Source of the DNA: Neolentinus lepideus HHB14362 ss-1 | Lineage: Eukaryota > Basidiomycota > Agaricomycetes > Gloeophyllales > Gloeophyllaceae | Assembly: GCA_001632425.1 (NCBI GenBank) | Contig: KV425609.1 | Span: 49,302 to 113,301, forward strand | Reading direction: 5' to 3' | DNA: 64,000 bases | Shown here: in pieces, positions 21,430 to 33,959 of the stretch | How the letters are laid out: each line of letters opens with the position of its first letter | Position numbering within the stretch: position 1 is the stretch's first letter | Position numbers and translations under genes: made by a program | Notes under the pieces: generated by a model | The model's input: the letters and a program-made list of their open reading frames with translations, nothing else | Database searches by the model: none | What the model was told of the DNA's origin: nothing

Positions 21430-23878
21430 CTAATCACTATCACTACTGCTATCATCCCTGCCCTTCTCATCATCTGTCGAGCTCTCATCATCATCACTCT
21501 CGTCCTCTCCATCCCCCTGCTTTTTCACCGAATGCCCGCGCATCGCCGCCATCTGGCCTGCCAACGAGTCCTCCTCCGGGTCCGAGATCTCATCCTCATA
21601 CCCCTGCTCATCCGCATTCAGTGCAGCCACGTCGTCCACTTTCAGCTGTTGCCAGAGGCTCTCGATTAAAACCCGTCCAGCCAGCCGGTATATCGTGATG
21701 CTCACCATAACATCCCGAACCACCTCCCCCACAAACGTATCACTAACCAAATACACCTTCCACGTATACACCCCCACGCCCTGCGGCGCCTGGAACTGCA
21801 TCCTATACGACCGATAGTCCCTACTCTTCCTTGGATCCGAGAACGGCACGTCACTGATCTTCATCGGTGGCTGCACTAGCCGGTTCGTCTTGTCGTCCGC
21901 GAGGACGACCCACCACCCGGGCTTGCGGATCTACACAAGAATAGGTGAGATCGGTGGGATGATTGAGCCCGGAGAAGCGCACCCCAGGCCAGTGCGGCGC
22001 GTGCGCCCATCCGCTTGTCGTGTCTGCGTCTCCAATGTCTTCCGCGTCCTTTCGGCTATTCAAAAACTCCAAATCGATGCGCTCATCCTCCGCCGTGTCA
22101 GTACGAGTCGACTCAGATGTCACAGAGCTCGACCCGGGGGAGGATAGTCGCAACTTCAGAACGAGGTGGATGATAGCCAGCGGTGTGACGATGCGTTCGC
22201 CAATGACTACTCTCCGTACTCAGCATCAATCGACACCAACAAATCAAGACGAACGACGTACCCTTGAACGCCACATCCACCACTTCTAACCGCGGTATCC
22301 TCTCCACCGCCTTCCTCACCTCCCCGACCCGCGCATCGCCCCTCTCTTCCAACATGTCTACAAACCCATCGAGCGTCTCAACCTCATTCGGGACATCCAA
22401 TGCCTCCTTCTCGCTCACACCTGGCAGCTGCGCAAACTTGAGCTTGGGTTGCCCGGGCGGGATGGCCTGCGTGACGCACGCGTGGAGACGCATCGCAGCG
22501 AGCGTTGGCGCGAGCCAGTTGCGCACGGCGACGATGTTGAGGAGCGCGGAGAGGAGTGAGGGGGTGTGCACGAGGAGGTCGGTTTGTTCTGCGAGCGTCC
22601 CGTTAGTATGGCATAGCATGTGACACACCGACAAGGAAGCCAACCTTTCTGCAGCGACGCGCTCTCAACCGGTAACCTCAGCAGATGCGCATAGACGAGC
22701 ACTAACGCGCGCCTGTTCTTCTCGTCTTTCGGGAGTGCGACTAACTCGGACTTGGCAAGCTGTTCGCGTATCTTCGCCTCGAGTCTCCCGATCTCCGCGG
22801 CGTCCTGCGCCGCGCTGGCCTTGCGTGGGGTGGCGGGCGCGACGACCGCGAGGACGTCGCCGGCGCCAGCTTCTTCTTTGATAGCCTTGAAGAACGTCGC
22901 GGCTGTATCAGCCTCGACGCCATCTTTCGTTTTTCTGCGATTGCCGAACCACCATTGGCCCTGTAAAGATGATAAGATGATGGCCGGGTAGAACAATGGG
23001 AAAGGGAGACACACCACTACTGCTGGTAAAGCCCCGCCAAATACTAAGCCGTACGCGCCAAGGACCCAGATGTTGTTCTTGCCCTCAATGATCCATTTCG
23101 GGAGAGCAATGCCCATGATAATTTCTTGCCGGCCATCGGGGTGGCCATACAGCTCCCAGTTCTTGCGGATGGTTTCGTCTGTTAGGCTGAGAGAGAAGTA
23201 GAAGTGAGAATAAGAAGCTAGATACGATTGAGTAAGGGGACGTACGATTTGTAGGCTTTTGTGAGTTCCACGAACTTGGCTTCGACTTCCTCCATCGTTT
23301 GGTTTACGGCGAGCTTGACTTTGTCGGGATGACTGGGAAACGGAAATGAATACGCGGAATAAATATAAGAAACAAGTAGGCGTACAATAACTTTGACAGC
23401 TTCCTATACCGCGACTTGATTTCTTTCTCGGTCGAACTCTATAGGACGGTGTGAAGTGAGCCGACACTGGTGGGTGACATGCGAATCGACTAACGGTTGA
23501 GATGCCGAGGATATCAAAGGGGTCGTATACTTTCGAGTCGATCTGTGTGGTCGACACCTTGTACGACAGGAACGCAAAGAGTGTCCATCCCCCGATGACG
23601 AACCAAGTCCTGTGAACATGCGTCAGGCACCTTCCAAAGCAATTAGACACGACGTACTTGCGCGACAGCGTCTGCAGCGATAAAAACCCTCCCTCGTGCT
23701 TGCGAACCTGCGTTCGGCGGTCGATGCACTCTTGACACTGGCACGCATTCAAGTCCATCTTGGATGCACGCGAGGGTGTGGATAGAGACAAAGTTAAAGG
23801 AACGAGGAGGAGGAACAGGAAAGTAATAACAAAGTAGAGGGCCATTGTGCCGGCCTCGTCATAGTGGTAGCTCGCCAT
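21430..23878 (-). CDS. SEC63: ER translocation protein Sec63
   Basis: Nine exons join to 672 codons: 23658-23878, 23495-23609, 23386-23438, 23246-23332, 23015-23186, 22645-22960, 22262-22588, 21983-22206, 21430-21930. All have GT...AG borders and consistent phase. The protein has an N-terminal membrane segment (about residues 12-34), a second one after TWFVIGGW, and a J domain with the diagnostic HPDK. A third hydrophobic span precedes QWWFGNRRK, followed by the long Brl domain and an acidic Ser/Asp-rich tail. Sec63 is the ER membrane J protein that recruits BiP/Kar2 to the Sec61 channel during protein import. The acidic tail fits the Sec62 contact. The gene is divergent to the coilin-like gene, 155 bp apart, and probably shares a promoter region. 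I see no defects. Confidence 0.95.
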
Positions 23879-24033
23879 CGCGGACGGCGGTGAAGGAGGA
23901 AAGAGTGTATAGCAGTAGAGGACGTGACAGCAATTAACGATTACGTAAGGAAACTGCTATTGGGTTTGATATTTGATATTCATTTAATGTGTTTATTTTA
24001 TTTTTGCGTGTTTTAATTTCCTCGCTGTAGCCC

Positions 24034-26158
24034 ATGTCGCTCACGCGCATCCGCCTCGGCTCGACGGACCCCCCGCTCAAAGCCTGGTTCAGCGTCCCCT
24101 CCCACGTCGCCACCGTTCGCGACCTCAAAAAGAGCCTCTGCTCCGACATCGACGCGCTAGACGATGTGGCACCGGAGCGCGTGACGCTCCTGCTGGACGA
24201 GTTTGAGCTGCTGGATGATAGCCCGATAAATGTCTTGAGGGATGGTGATTTACTTCTGTGAGTGGTATGATTCAGAGTGGTGTAGGGTCGGTCTTACGAG
24301 TGTACAGCGTGCAGTGGTTGGACCGTGCCAAGTCCGTGAAGCGGAAAGCAGAAAACTCAGGTTCGCAGTTATTCTGCCACGCATTCTCTGTTTGGTCTGA
24401 CATTCTGTAGATGATGAACCGCGCAAGAAGCGCAGACAGGGCTCGCGTGTAAAACCTGACCCGTCTCCCGCCCCCCAGCCAGGGCCCTCACGCGACAAAT
24501 CGAAACGTCCTTCTGTGCACCACGGGCCCACACCTGGACCTTCACGAAGAATAACAAAAAGACCAACACCCAGTGTTGCGCCTAGTTCATACCCCAAGCG
24601 AACTACCCTATCCGAACACGAAGACGACGACTCGGATAGCACTTCTTCTAATGACTCCTCCGATTCATCTGATTCCGACGACGGCTCTAGCTCTTCTGAT
24701 TCTTCCACCACCAGCACCTCCTCTGATTCCGATTCCGACACCGACTCACCTCCCTCCGAAGAGGATGCCGCTGAATCAAAACGTAACGCCGTCCCAGGAT
24801 CTTCGTACGTCCCCTCTTCGTCGTTCAATCGTCGTCTCCTTCCATCCCACCTACCCTCCCTTCTGCCCTCTGACCTCTCGCTTTCACAGTTCAAGAGGCC
24901 CGCCCGTTCCTCCCGGCTACGGCAAATCTCAAACCAAATCCCGCAACCTCCGGCGGCGGAAAAAGAAGCAATACGAGCGCGAGGAAGCCAACCAGTCTCA
25001 GCCCCAAACTGCAGCGTCGGGAGTGAACGCGATTGCTGTCGCTGGTCGAGACGCCCTCCTCGCCCCTCCTCGAAGTGATGTCCTTGCCGCAATCTCGAAC
25101 AGGAGCGGAGAGCCAGAAAAAGGAGGAGGAGGAAGAGGAATATGGACTACGCGACTAGAACGTAGCGAAGATCAATCTCAATCGAGGCCTCAAACGCCCG
25201 CCGAGCGTACTATCCTCATGTCCCTCGGGTTGAGCAATAAGAATAAGAAGAAAGGGTTCAAGGCGCATCTCAACGATGAAGTGCCGCAGAAGATCGTGTT
25301 CGCCAAGCCTCCTTCTCCGGCTTCCCAAAGACCATCTTCAGAGGTAGAGGCAGGGGATTACTCTGAAGTTCAGGCGGGCCGTTCTGCTCACGTAGGCCCT
25401 TCCGCGCCTAGGCTCGTCCCACCGAGCGAATACCAGGACCGTGGTGAACTCCCGCAGAACATGTTTGTCACGTCCGTCGACGTCGAAGCCGGCATGTGGC
25501 CCGACTCTAATAAATCCAGGAAGAGTAAAGGGAAAGCAAAAGGGAAAGGAAGGGGGAAGAGGAGGGATGAGGAGGAGTGGGCGGAGGAGGTTGGGGTGTG
25601 GTTGGATTACGGAGAGGGGGTGGAGGGCGAGGACGTGGCTCGTGGCGAGGTGCAGCAGACTTCGTCAGCAACAGAGGTAGCCAACCTCTTATCTGCCAAC
25701 GCCGACACCGGCACCGACGGAGTGGGGGAGGTTGTCTGGGCCAATGTGGAGACGAGGTTTGACTCACTCCCACTTTTGACCGGTGAGGAGCAGCTCCGTG
25801 ATGGGATGCTCTTCTGTTGGAAGGTACGCCCGCCCGCACCCTCTCCTTTTCCTCTGCTTCTTTGGCAGAACCAGAATGCTAACGATTTTTGAATCAGGCT
25901 CTGGACATAAACCCGGCAACGCTCACACCGGAAGTGATGCTGAAACTTGCTCGTTATGTCCGCTTGGACTCGGGCATGGATTCAGCGAGCCTTACTGTTC
26001 GCCCTCTGATACGACCCACTTCTGCCGCTGTGTCGTTCGGTCACGTGCTCGGCCATGATGAAGAAGGTGGCGGTAAGGGAGTGGAAGAAGTGGAAGAAGT
26101 GGAGGAGAGAGTAGATTGGGATGCGGCGGTACGGGAGGGGTGGAAGGTGGTGCAGTGA
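24034..26158 (+). CDS. Coilin-like protein
   Basis: Five exons (24034-24257, 24308-24360, 24411-24804, 24890-25823, 25898-26158) give 622 in-phase codons. The N-terminus (residues 1-80: RIRL...PPLKAWFSVP, then LLLDEFELLDDSPINVLRDGDLL) has the ubiquitin-like coilin N-domain pattern. The middle is basic and then extremely Ser/Asp-rich (residues 150-215). An Arg-rich PPGYGKSQTKSRNLRRRKKK motif follows. The C-terminus (LPLLTGEEQLRDGMLFCWKALDINP) fits the coilin Tudor-like domain. Coilin scaffolds Cajal bodies, where snRNPs mature in the nucleus. The assignment rests on pattern recall; an unrelated nuclear Ser-rich protein is the alternative. Confidence 0.7.
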
Positions 26159-26436
26159 CAAGACGGTTACGAGTAGTTGGGCGGTATACATATGAATGAC
26201 TACTGCACGGTTCATCATGGAAGTATTGGTTCAGTTGTGATAACCACAATTGTGCCGAATATTCTCTTTAAGCTGTGCGAGGCTTGCAGAGACTGATTAC
26301 TGTTTGTCATTATATTCGAAGAAATATACTACAGCACTAGGTTATCCCTAGGTCACCTATAGTGTTGCATCAATCGAACCCGCGAATGTAAATGGCGTGA
26401 CCAACTTTCCTAAACTCCTGCTCGGACAGCATCACG
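26159..26436. other. Intergenic between coilin-like gene and CGI121
   Basis: 278 bp, AT-richer than the flanking exons. It should contain the terminator of the coilin-like gene and the CGI121 promoter; I see no strong TATA box or AATAAA. Confidence 0.4.
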
Positions 26437-27227
26437 ATGGAAGTCATCTCCTACCCCTACTTCCCCGCACACCTCTCGCGCGCCTACATCGCCCTCTACA
26501 CCTCCGTCACCGACGCTGGCTCACTCAGATCCCGCATCATCAATGCCGCCACCCTCGCCAGCCCTGAAGGCGACCAAGAGCGGGAACTCCTGAACTTTGC
26601 ATTTGTAGACCCACGGCTAGTCAGCGCCCCCCTTGCAACGTTGATTGACTGTACTGAAGACTGAGGTGCACTTGACACTTGAAGATCACGAGCGCGCTGC
26701 ACGTCGAGACGGCGGTGTACCAGGCGATCCTCGCAGCGGCGCAAGGCAGTCTGAGAACGAAAACGGTGCATTCGGAGGTGCTGTGGGCACTGAATCCGGG
26801 CAATAATGTGCGTTCATTCCCTTCCACGCACCATCCCTTACTGAGCATGTTCTCTTTTACATCGAATAGATATCGGAAGCCATCAGACGCTACGGTGTCT
26901 CGGACGGCTGCACATCCCTGCTAGTGATCCGGATTGACTCGTCCGAGCTCCAGGACGTCGAGGCGAAGATGGGGAGCGTTGTGTCTGGGCAGCTGGTACC
27001 ACTCACTCAACTGGGAACTTTGACTGATTGGGCTGCGGTGAAGAAAGTGCGTAATTCACGCCTCTCGCATTTCGTACGGACGTTGCTGACGGGTGATGTG
27101 AAAATAGTATCATAAGCTGAATCAAGAAGCTGCTATAAAGGCTGCGAGTGGAGATATACAGAAGGAACACGATGTAGTAGATAATATTGTTGTAAGCTCT
27201 GTAGCAATCAAAAGTGTCATGGGGTAG
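26437..27227 (+). CDS. CGI121: EKC/KEOPS complex subunit Cgi121
   Basis: Four exons (26437-26619, 26685-26807, 26870-27046, 27108-27227) encode 200 residues, the usual length. Recognised features are the N-terminal YPYFP...YIALYT, the central LHVETAVYQAI and KTVHSEVLWALNPGNNISEAIRRYG, and the C-terminal LTDWAAVKKYHKLN with a short tail. Cgi121 binds Bud32 and the tRNA 3' end in the KEOPS complex, which makes the t6A modification next to the anticodon, and is linked to telomere maintenance. The first donor is GTCAGC, weaker than usual but needed for frame. It converges with the actin gene, 305 bp apart. Confidence 0.93.
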
Positions 27228-27532
27228 TACCTTCCATGGTTAACCGGTGCATTTCACCCCCAACTACGACGGTATCCAACTAGTTCACTCATGATACGAC
27301 GTACACTGAGTCGGCACAACCGTGATAACTAGCCCGTTACAATTCCTGCTTTTTATTCTCTTCTCGAACTAACGGCTAAAAGCATGTAAAGAGGAGGACG
27401 AAACAAGGAAGTACTAAAGGGTAGGAGAAACAACCATGCACGCATGCAGCCGTAACGTAGCGTAAGAGCCGAAAACACATCGCAGCATCGTCACCACCAC
27501 CACCGCCACTTCTAATAGCAAACCATTTGCGC

Positions 27533-28989
<1,457 letters not shown>

Positions 28990-29880
28990 GGCTAGAGATT
29001 AATTCGTAAAGTAGAAGAGAAGATAAAAGACAAGAGGGGATCCTTGAGCGTCAGAACCAAAAGACAAGATTGCGACCAGATAGCCCAAAGCGTTTATATA
29101 GCGCGATCAAGATAACCCGATACAGGTATCCGCAGCAAGCACGGCACAGAAGGCAACCAATTCTAGCGTCAATGCTGCGTACAGCGACAAAAGGACCGTA
29201 AACACTGACCTTGACGACGAGCTCGATGGTGGGCAGAGGGTGGTGACGGTCAGGAAGCGTTGTCGGTTATCCGATCCCACTTTTATTTAGGGCAGGTCCC
29301 CGGAACCACCCATTTTCTGATTTGAACGCCGCCCGGTAGGCTCCGTGATCTCCGGAGGCTCCGGACTCGGCGACGATCTGACTGCGGCTCTATTCGTGGA
29401 GGCAGCCCTCTCACCCCCCTACACAGTACAATTTACTTTCGTGTCAAGGCTCATCCGGTCGCAGTCTATTCCACCGAGATGAAACAAATGTTCGGTAGCC
29501 TAACGCCCGCAATTGTATGGACAAAGTGTGGTATAAACTGTAGTCTAATCAGCTGAAGACCGGTGCATATTCTTAATGAAAGACGCCCACTCTGAAGAGC
29601 TGTATTTCGTACTCTGCAAGATTCCAGCATGTTGAGTAAAAGATATAATGCAGGTAGAGTTTACCTCCGCAGCTACGCTTCGAGTCACTTTCTGGATCTT
29701 TCCTGCAGAATAACGGCAAGCTTCGAAGCCACGCCACAGGCAGATCTTGCCAAAGTTGACCAAACACACACGCGACGCGTCAGTACCATCTATTTCGCGC
29801 TAAGTCCGTCTTACGCCTGCCCTCCGTCCTGCTTCCACATCCTTGGCTAGCAACTCCTGGACGAATATTCGCAGCGCAAG
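28990..29880. other. Divergent promoter region of actin and RPN10
   Basis: About 890 bp between two divergently transcribed housekeeping genes. It is CpG-rich near actin. The actin TATA and CT-rich leader are at its left end. No coding frame of note. Confidence 0.5.
29093..29100 (-). promoter_or_regulatory. Actin TATA box
   Basis: On the minus strand, TATATAAA lies about 104 bp upstream of the actin ATG. Between it and the ATG is a pyrimidine-rich stretch (minus strand about 29045-29005, CTTTTATCTTCTCTTCTAC), typical of highly expressed fungal genes around the transcription start. Confidence 0.6.
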
Positions 29881-31119
29881 ATGCCGTTGGAAGCGACGTT
29901 AATGATTATTGACAACTCCGAGTACATGCGGAATGGAGATTACCAGCCTACACGGTTTGAAGCCCAAACGGACGCGGTGACCACCATCTTCCAGACGAAG
30001 GTGGATTCGAATCCAGAAAGCTCGGTTGGGTTGATGACTATGGCTGCAAAGGGGTGCGCACTTCATTCCCAATTCAAGTATATTGCAAGTACGTCGCCGA
30101 GTGAGCTAACGAAACTCTCACCATACATTGTACCATCACGGACACAGTCCCGAAGTCCTTGTAACCCACTCACGAGACATCGGTCAAATCCTACAAGGCA
30201 TCCACAAAACAACCGGGAGGCTCGGTGGGACCGCCGACATCCCCACCGCACTGAACATCGCGCAGCTCGCACTCAAGCACCGGCAGAACAAGAACCTCCG
30301 CCAACGCATCATTCTATTTGTCGGTTCTCCATTAGATGGCGCAGCTGCAGATGAGAAGGGCATGGTGCGGCTTGCGAAGAAGCTGAAGAAGAATAACGTT
30401 GCGGTGGACGTTGTGGCGTTTGGGGATGCGATCGAGGAGGGCGCGGAGGGGAGTGGGAATGTGTTGAAGGCGTTTGTGGACGCGGCGTCGAGTGGTGATA
30501 ACTCGTGAGCAACCCATATCCCTCGCTCGTGAATTCGACATTTATGTGTTGTACTCCAGACATCTAGTTTCCGTCCCGCCAGGACCGCACCTCCTCAGCG
30601 ATATCATACTAACATCTGCAATACTTGCTGGTGACCGTGGCATGCCCGAACCAATGGCAGACGGCGGTGCAGGCGGCGAGGGTGCAGGCGGAAGCAATCA
30701 ATTCGAGTTCGGTGTCGACCCAAGCCTGGACCCCGAACTGGCTATGGTATGGATATCTCTACCCTCTTCACACTCACTTTCGCGACCTATAACTTTCCGT
30801 ATCATAGGCACTTCGAATGTCCATGGAGGAAGAACAAGCCCGCCAAGCCGCCGCCCAAGCTGCGCAACAATCCCCCGCCCCCTCCGCCCCCGACTCCGCA
30901 CCAACGACGACCGTTCCCGCCGAGCCCACCGATGAGGAGGAGGAGGCGATGCTCCGGCAGGCGCTGGCGATGAGCCAAGAGGAGCAGGACGTCGAGATGC
31001 ACGATCACGGCGACGGCGACGGGGATGAGGACGAGGAGATGAGCGAAGAGGAGGCAATCGCGCGCGCGATCGAGATGAGCATGCAGCAGAGTGAACAGGA
31101 GCAGCAGCAGAAGAAGTGA
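29881..31119 (+). CDS. RPN10: 26S proteasome ubiquitin receptor Rpn10
   Basis: Four exons (29881-30053, 30148-30504, 30560-30746, 30808-31119) give 342 residues. Residues 1-190 form the von Willebrand A domain, opening [13 protein letters not shown] with DNSE at the metal-site position, and continuing with SSVGLMTMA and IILFVGSPL. After a Gly-rich linker come three UIM-like helices: [31 protein letters not shown] and [17 protein letters not shown]. Rpn10 links the lid and base of the 19S particle and captures polyubiquitin. Yeast Rpn10 has one UIM and animal S5a two, so a three-UIM form is of note. The gene is intact. Confidence 0.96.
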
Positions 31120-31471
31120 TGACCATGTAAGACGCTGATGAGGTGGTGTAGCTTTTTCTGTTTGTCTTTTTTTAATTGCAAGCACTGTTTTGTCGTTGCA
31201 TTTTATTGCATTATTTGGAAGTCTCCTGGAGCTACTTGTGGCATGTATCGCAGGGCATCCCGCTGAGTCTCGTCGTTATCATGACCCGCAGAAGACCACG
31301 ATTCACGATAGGCACAACACTGGATTTCGCCAGGACACTAAGAACGTCGTGAAGAAACTAAATCTGAGTTGGCGGACAGGTTTCTCTGCGCATCCGCACT
31401 TGACAACATTCTCATATGCAGGCGTGAAATGCCGTCTGAGCTTTCAGGTCCACTTTAAAGTGAAATCTAGT
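31120..31471. other. Intergenic, RPN10 3' flank
   Basis: 352 bp with no convincing gene; it should hold the two facing terminators. Confidence 0.4.
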
Positions 31472-32021
31472 TCACAACTCTACGGAATGATATACTAGTA
31501 CAATCTTCTCTAAGACGGAATCGTTCTTGACGGCTTTCCAGGTAGCCCTCTGGTCGACCAACTCCTTAGTCTCCCTGTGTACATCGAGTAAGATTTTGCC
31601 ATCCTGTGTCTCGACCACGTAGACATCGGCAACAGCCAGAGACTCGAACGAGGACGGTAGTATCTTCGGAAACAGCTTTTGCATCACGATCGTTAGGTCA
31701 GGATGACAGCCACAAAGCATTTTAGAACGGCGGGTCTAGAGAACACCGTCAGAATCTCACAGGAGAACCGCAAGATGACGCACATTGCCTGATAAACATT
31801 GTATCCCCATTTCGCGAGCACCGTCGCAGCAGTGATCAATATCGCGATGTATCACAACGAATGTGTGAATGATGTTTCGGCCTCCCGGACGGTTTGAGTG
31901 CGCAGCTCTCTCTCATTCCTGAATATTCATTAAGGACTCTGTATAGTCGGCGTCGGGGTCGTCCGGGAGTCTGCATGGTTTGAAGGATTTGAACCAAGGA
32001 ATCCGGCTGCTCAGAGGGCAC
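31472..32021 (-). pseudogene. Unrecognised two-exon gene or gene remnant
   Basis: The last exon 31472-31735 encodes a compact globular stretch (CHPDLTIVMQKLFPKILPS...VADVYVVETQDGKILLDVHRE). A GT...AG intron 31736-31783 joins it in phase to an upstream exon with HTFVVIHRDIDHCCDGAREMG. That upstream frame holds one TGA near 31913, at a place where CGA would fit. I do not recognise the family. It could be a pseudogene, or the TGA could lie in an unseen intron. It lies 350 bp downstream of RPN10, convergent with it. Confidence 0.35.
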
Positions 32022-32444
32022 ACATTTTCTGGTGTCGTGGTCGACGTGACAGTGGTGAGCATAGCTCAGTAGTCAGTAAGGCGGGTGGAAGATGAACTGG
32101 TCTAGGCAGGATGATAGGCGGTTCTTCTGTGGCGATATCTGGACAGCAAATCGATACGATAATGACTGCAGCTGACGAGGTACATCCGCAGGACAGGTTA
32201 CGAGAAGTGCACTGGTGTCAACGTCGACACAGTCACGGGCACATGAAGATGAGCAAGTTATGAACCGGGGGATGAGGCCTAAAGGTGATCTTTCGCGCTG
32301 TACAAGACGCGTGCCCCGGAATGGAACAATCGAGACACGCCCTTTCAACGAGGCGCACTACAGATAAGGGTGGTGACAGCCGTTCATCTCTCTGCCTCAG
32401 GCTCACCGTCAGTTTGCACAACTTCATCTTGCAGCAACCTCAGC

Positions 32445-33524
32445 ATGGAAGGCAACAATACCTCGACTCTATCCGACTCGGAGTACCGTGGCGGTGCTCT
32501 GGATGTCGAGAGAATGCATGCAGAGTGCCCCGTTTTTCGAATCCTTATCATTGGGAAGGCAAATGCAGGCAAGACAACTATTCTAAGGAAAGTCTGCAAT
32601 GTCAGCAAGAAAACAAAGCCTGTGGTCTATGATGCTCATGGAAACAAGGTGAGCCTACTCCTAGTAACTTTCTGCCCCTTCACTTGCTAACACTCTGTAC
32701 CAGATCAAGAGATCATTCTTTGGGAAACCTACAGCTGGGGTATCCATTGTTATTTTGTTTGGTATACATGACTGATTATGGGACTAGCGGGGAAAACATG
32801 ACATTGAACATGAAATTACATATCCTGGCTCTAGATTCATCTTCCATGATTCTGGAGGGTTTGAAGCTGGCCACAGTGAGGAGCTTGAGAAAGTAAGGTC
32901 TTTTACACAGAAGAAGGCCTTAGAGCCAGCCATCAAAGACCAACTCCACTTGATCTGGTAAGCTCTTAGCTAGCTACTGACTGTGATCCCACTGATTATG
33001 CTCTCAGGTACTGTCTGCCTCTGGATGACCAACGCCCTCTATCTTCAGCTGAGTTGGCCTTCTTTGACGTTGACACTGGAAATGGTATATCTAAAGTTCA
33101 TATGCTTTATTTGTATATTCACACCCTCCAAAGTACCTGTGGTTGCTGTATTTACCAAGTTTGATGCTCTAGAGAAGAAGACCTTTACAGAACTTCACCA
33201 ACAGGGTTTGACTCGTACTGAAGCTCAGACTAGATATAGCCAACATGCTCAGAAATATTTTGAGGATACGTTATTGCCTTTGGTAATGAAGGCAAAGGCA
33301 CCACCACGGACCTTTATTTGTTTAAAAGGGAGGTGTTATTGGCCCTTGATACCTTATCTAATGCATGGATTTGATTTCCAGATATGGATCAGGCTACTAG
33401 TAAATGTCCTGAGCTCACAAGCAAGAGTGCTGATGCTCTGAAGGATAAAGCTGGCCTGCAGCATCTATTTGTGATAACACAGAAAAACAACTTGGGTCTG
33501 TGCATACATAAAGCAATTAAGTAG
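32445..33524 (+). CDS. P-loop GTPase of the fungal G-domain family, possibly decaying
   Basis: Exons 32445-32648, 32704-32739, 32788-32957, 33008-33084 and 33134-33332 join in phase. The protein shows the G1 P-loop (ILIIGKANAGKTTIL), G3 (FHDSGGFEAG) and G4 (VFTKFD). The end (SADALKDKAGLQHLFVITQKNNLGLC) matches what I recall of an expanded agaricomycete GTPase family of unknown role. The last junction is faulty: the donor after LKG does not give the right phase for the next block (33383-33521). Coding-like sequence also continues beyond TAG at 33522 in another frame (AVCLLSSALKD). So this may be a recent pseudogene, or the 3' exons need RNA evidence. Confidence 0.7.
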
Positions 33525-33959
33525 GTGCAAGTATTGAGGTGGCTGTATGCCTTCTGAGCAGTGCTTTGAAGGATCATAGCACCCCATATTGGAGATAGCA
33601 GACCAGGTGACAATGCAACTCTTAGGAACATAATAGTTCAGTTTCCTCATTTTTGGGTAAGCATGGTATAAGCTCACTAATGGAATACACACTTACAAGA
33701 AGAAAGGATGCCCATGTGTGTTCCACAGTTAATTGCTTTAGAAGTTCCTAATGAGATAGATATTAGGAGGTATGCAGCAATTTACTGGAGTTCAATATTT
33801 TAGTGTTATGCAACATAGTCATATTTGATATATGATGCAGTATGTAAGTCCTATGGATTGCACTACATATAATGCATCAATGCTGATGTCTATCAGAGAT
33901 ACAAGGTGCACACTAGCAATTCCCATCTGCATGAGTGCCCCTTATATCTCTGTCTTGTA

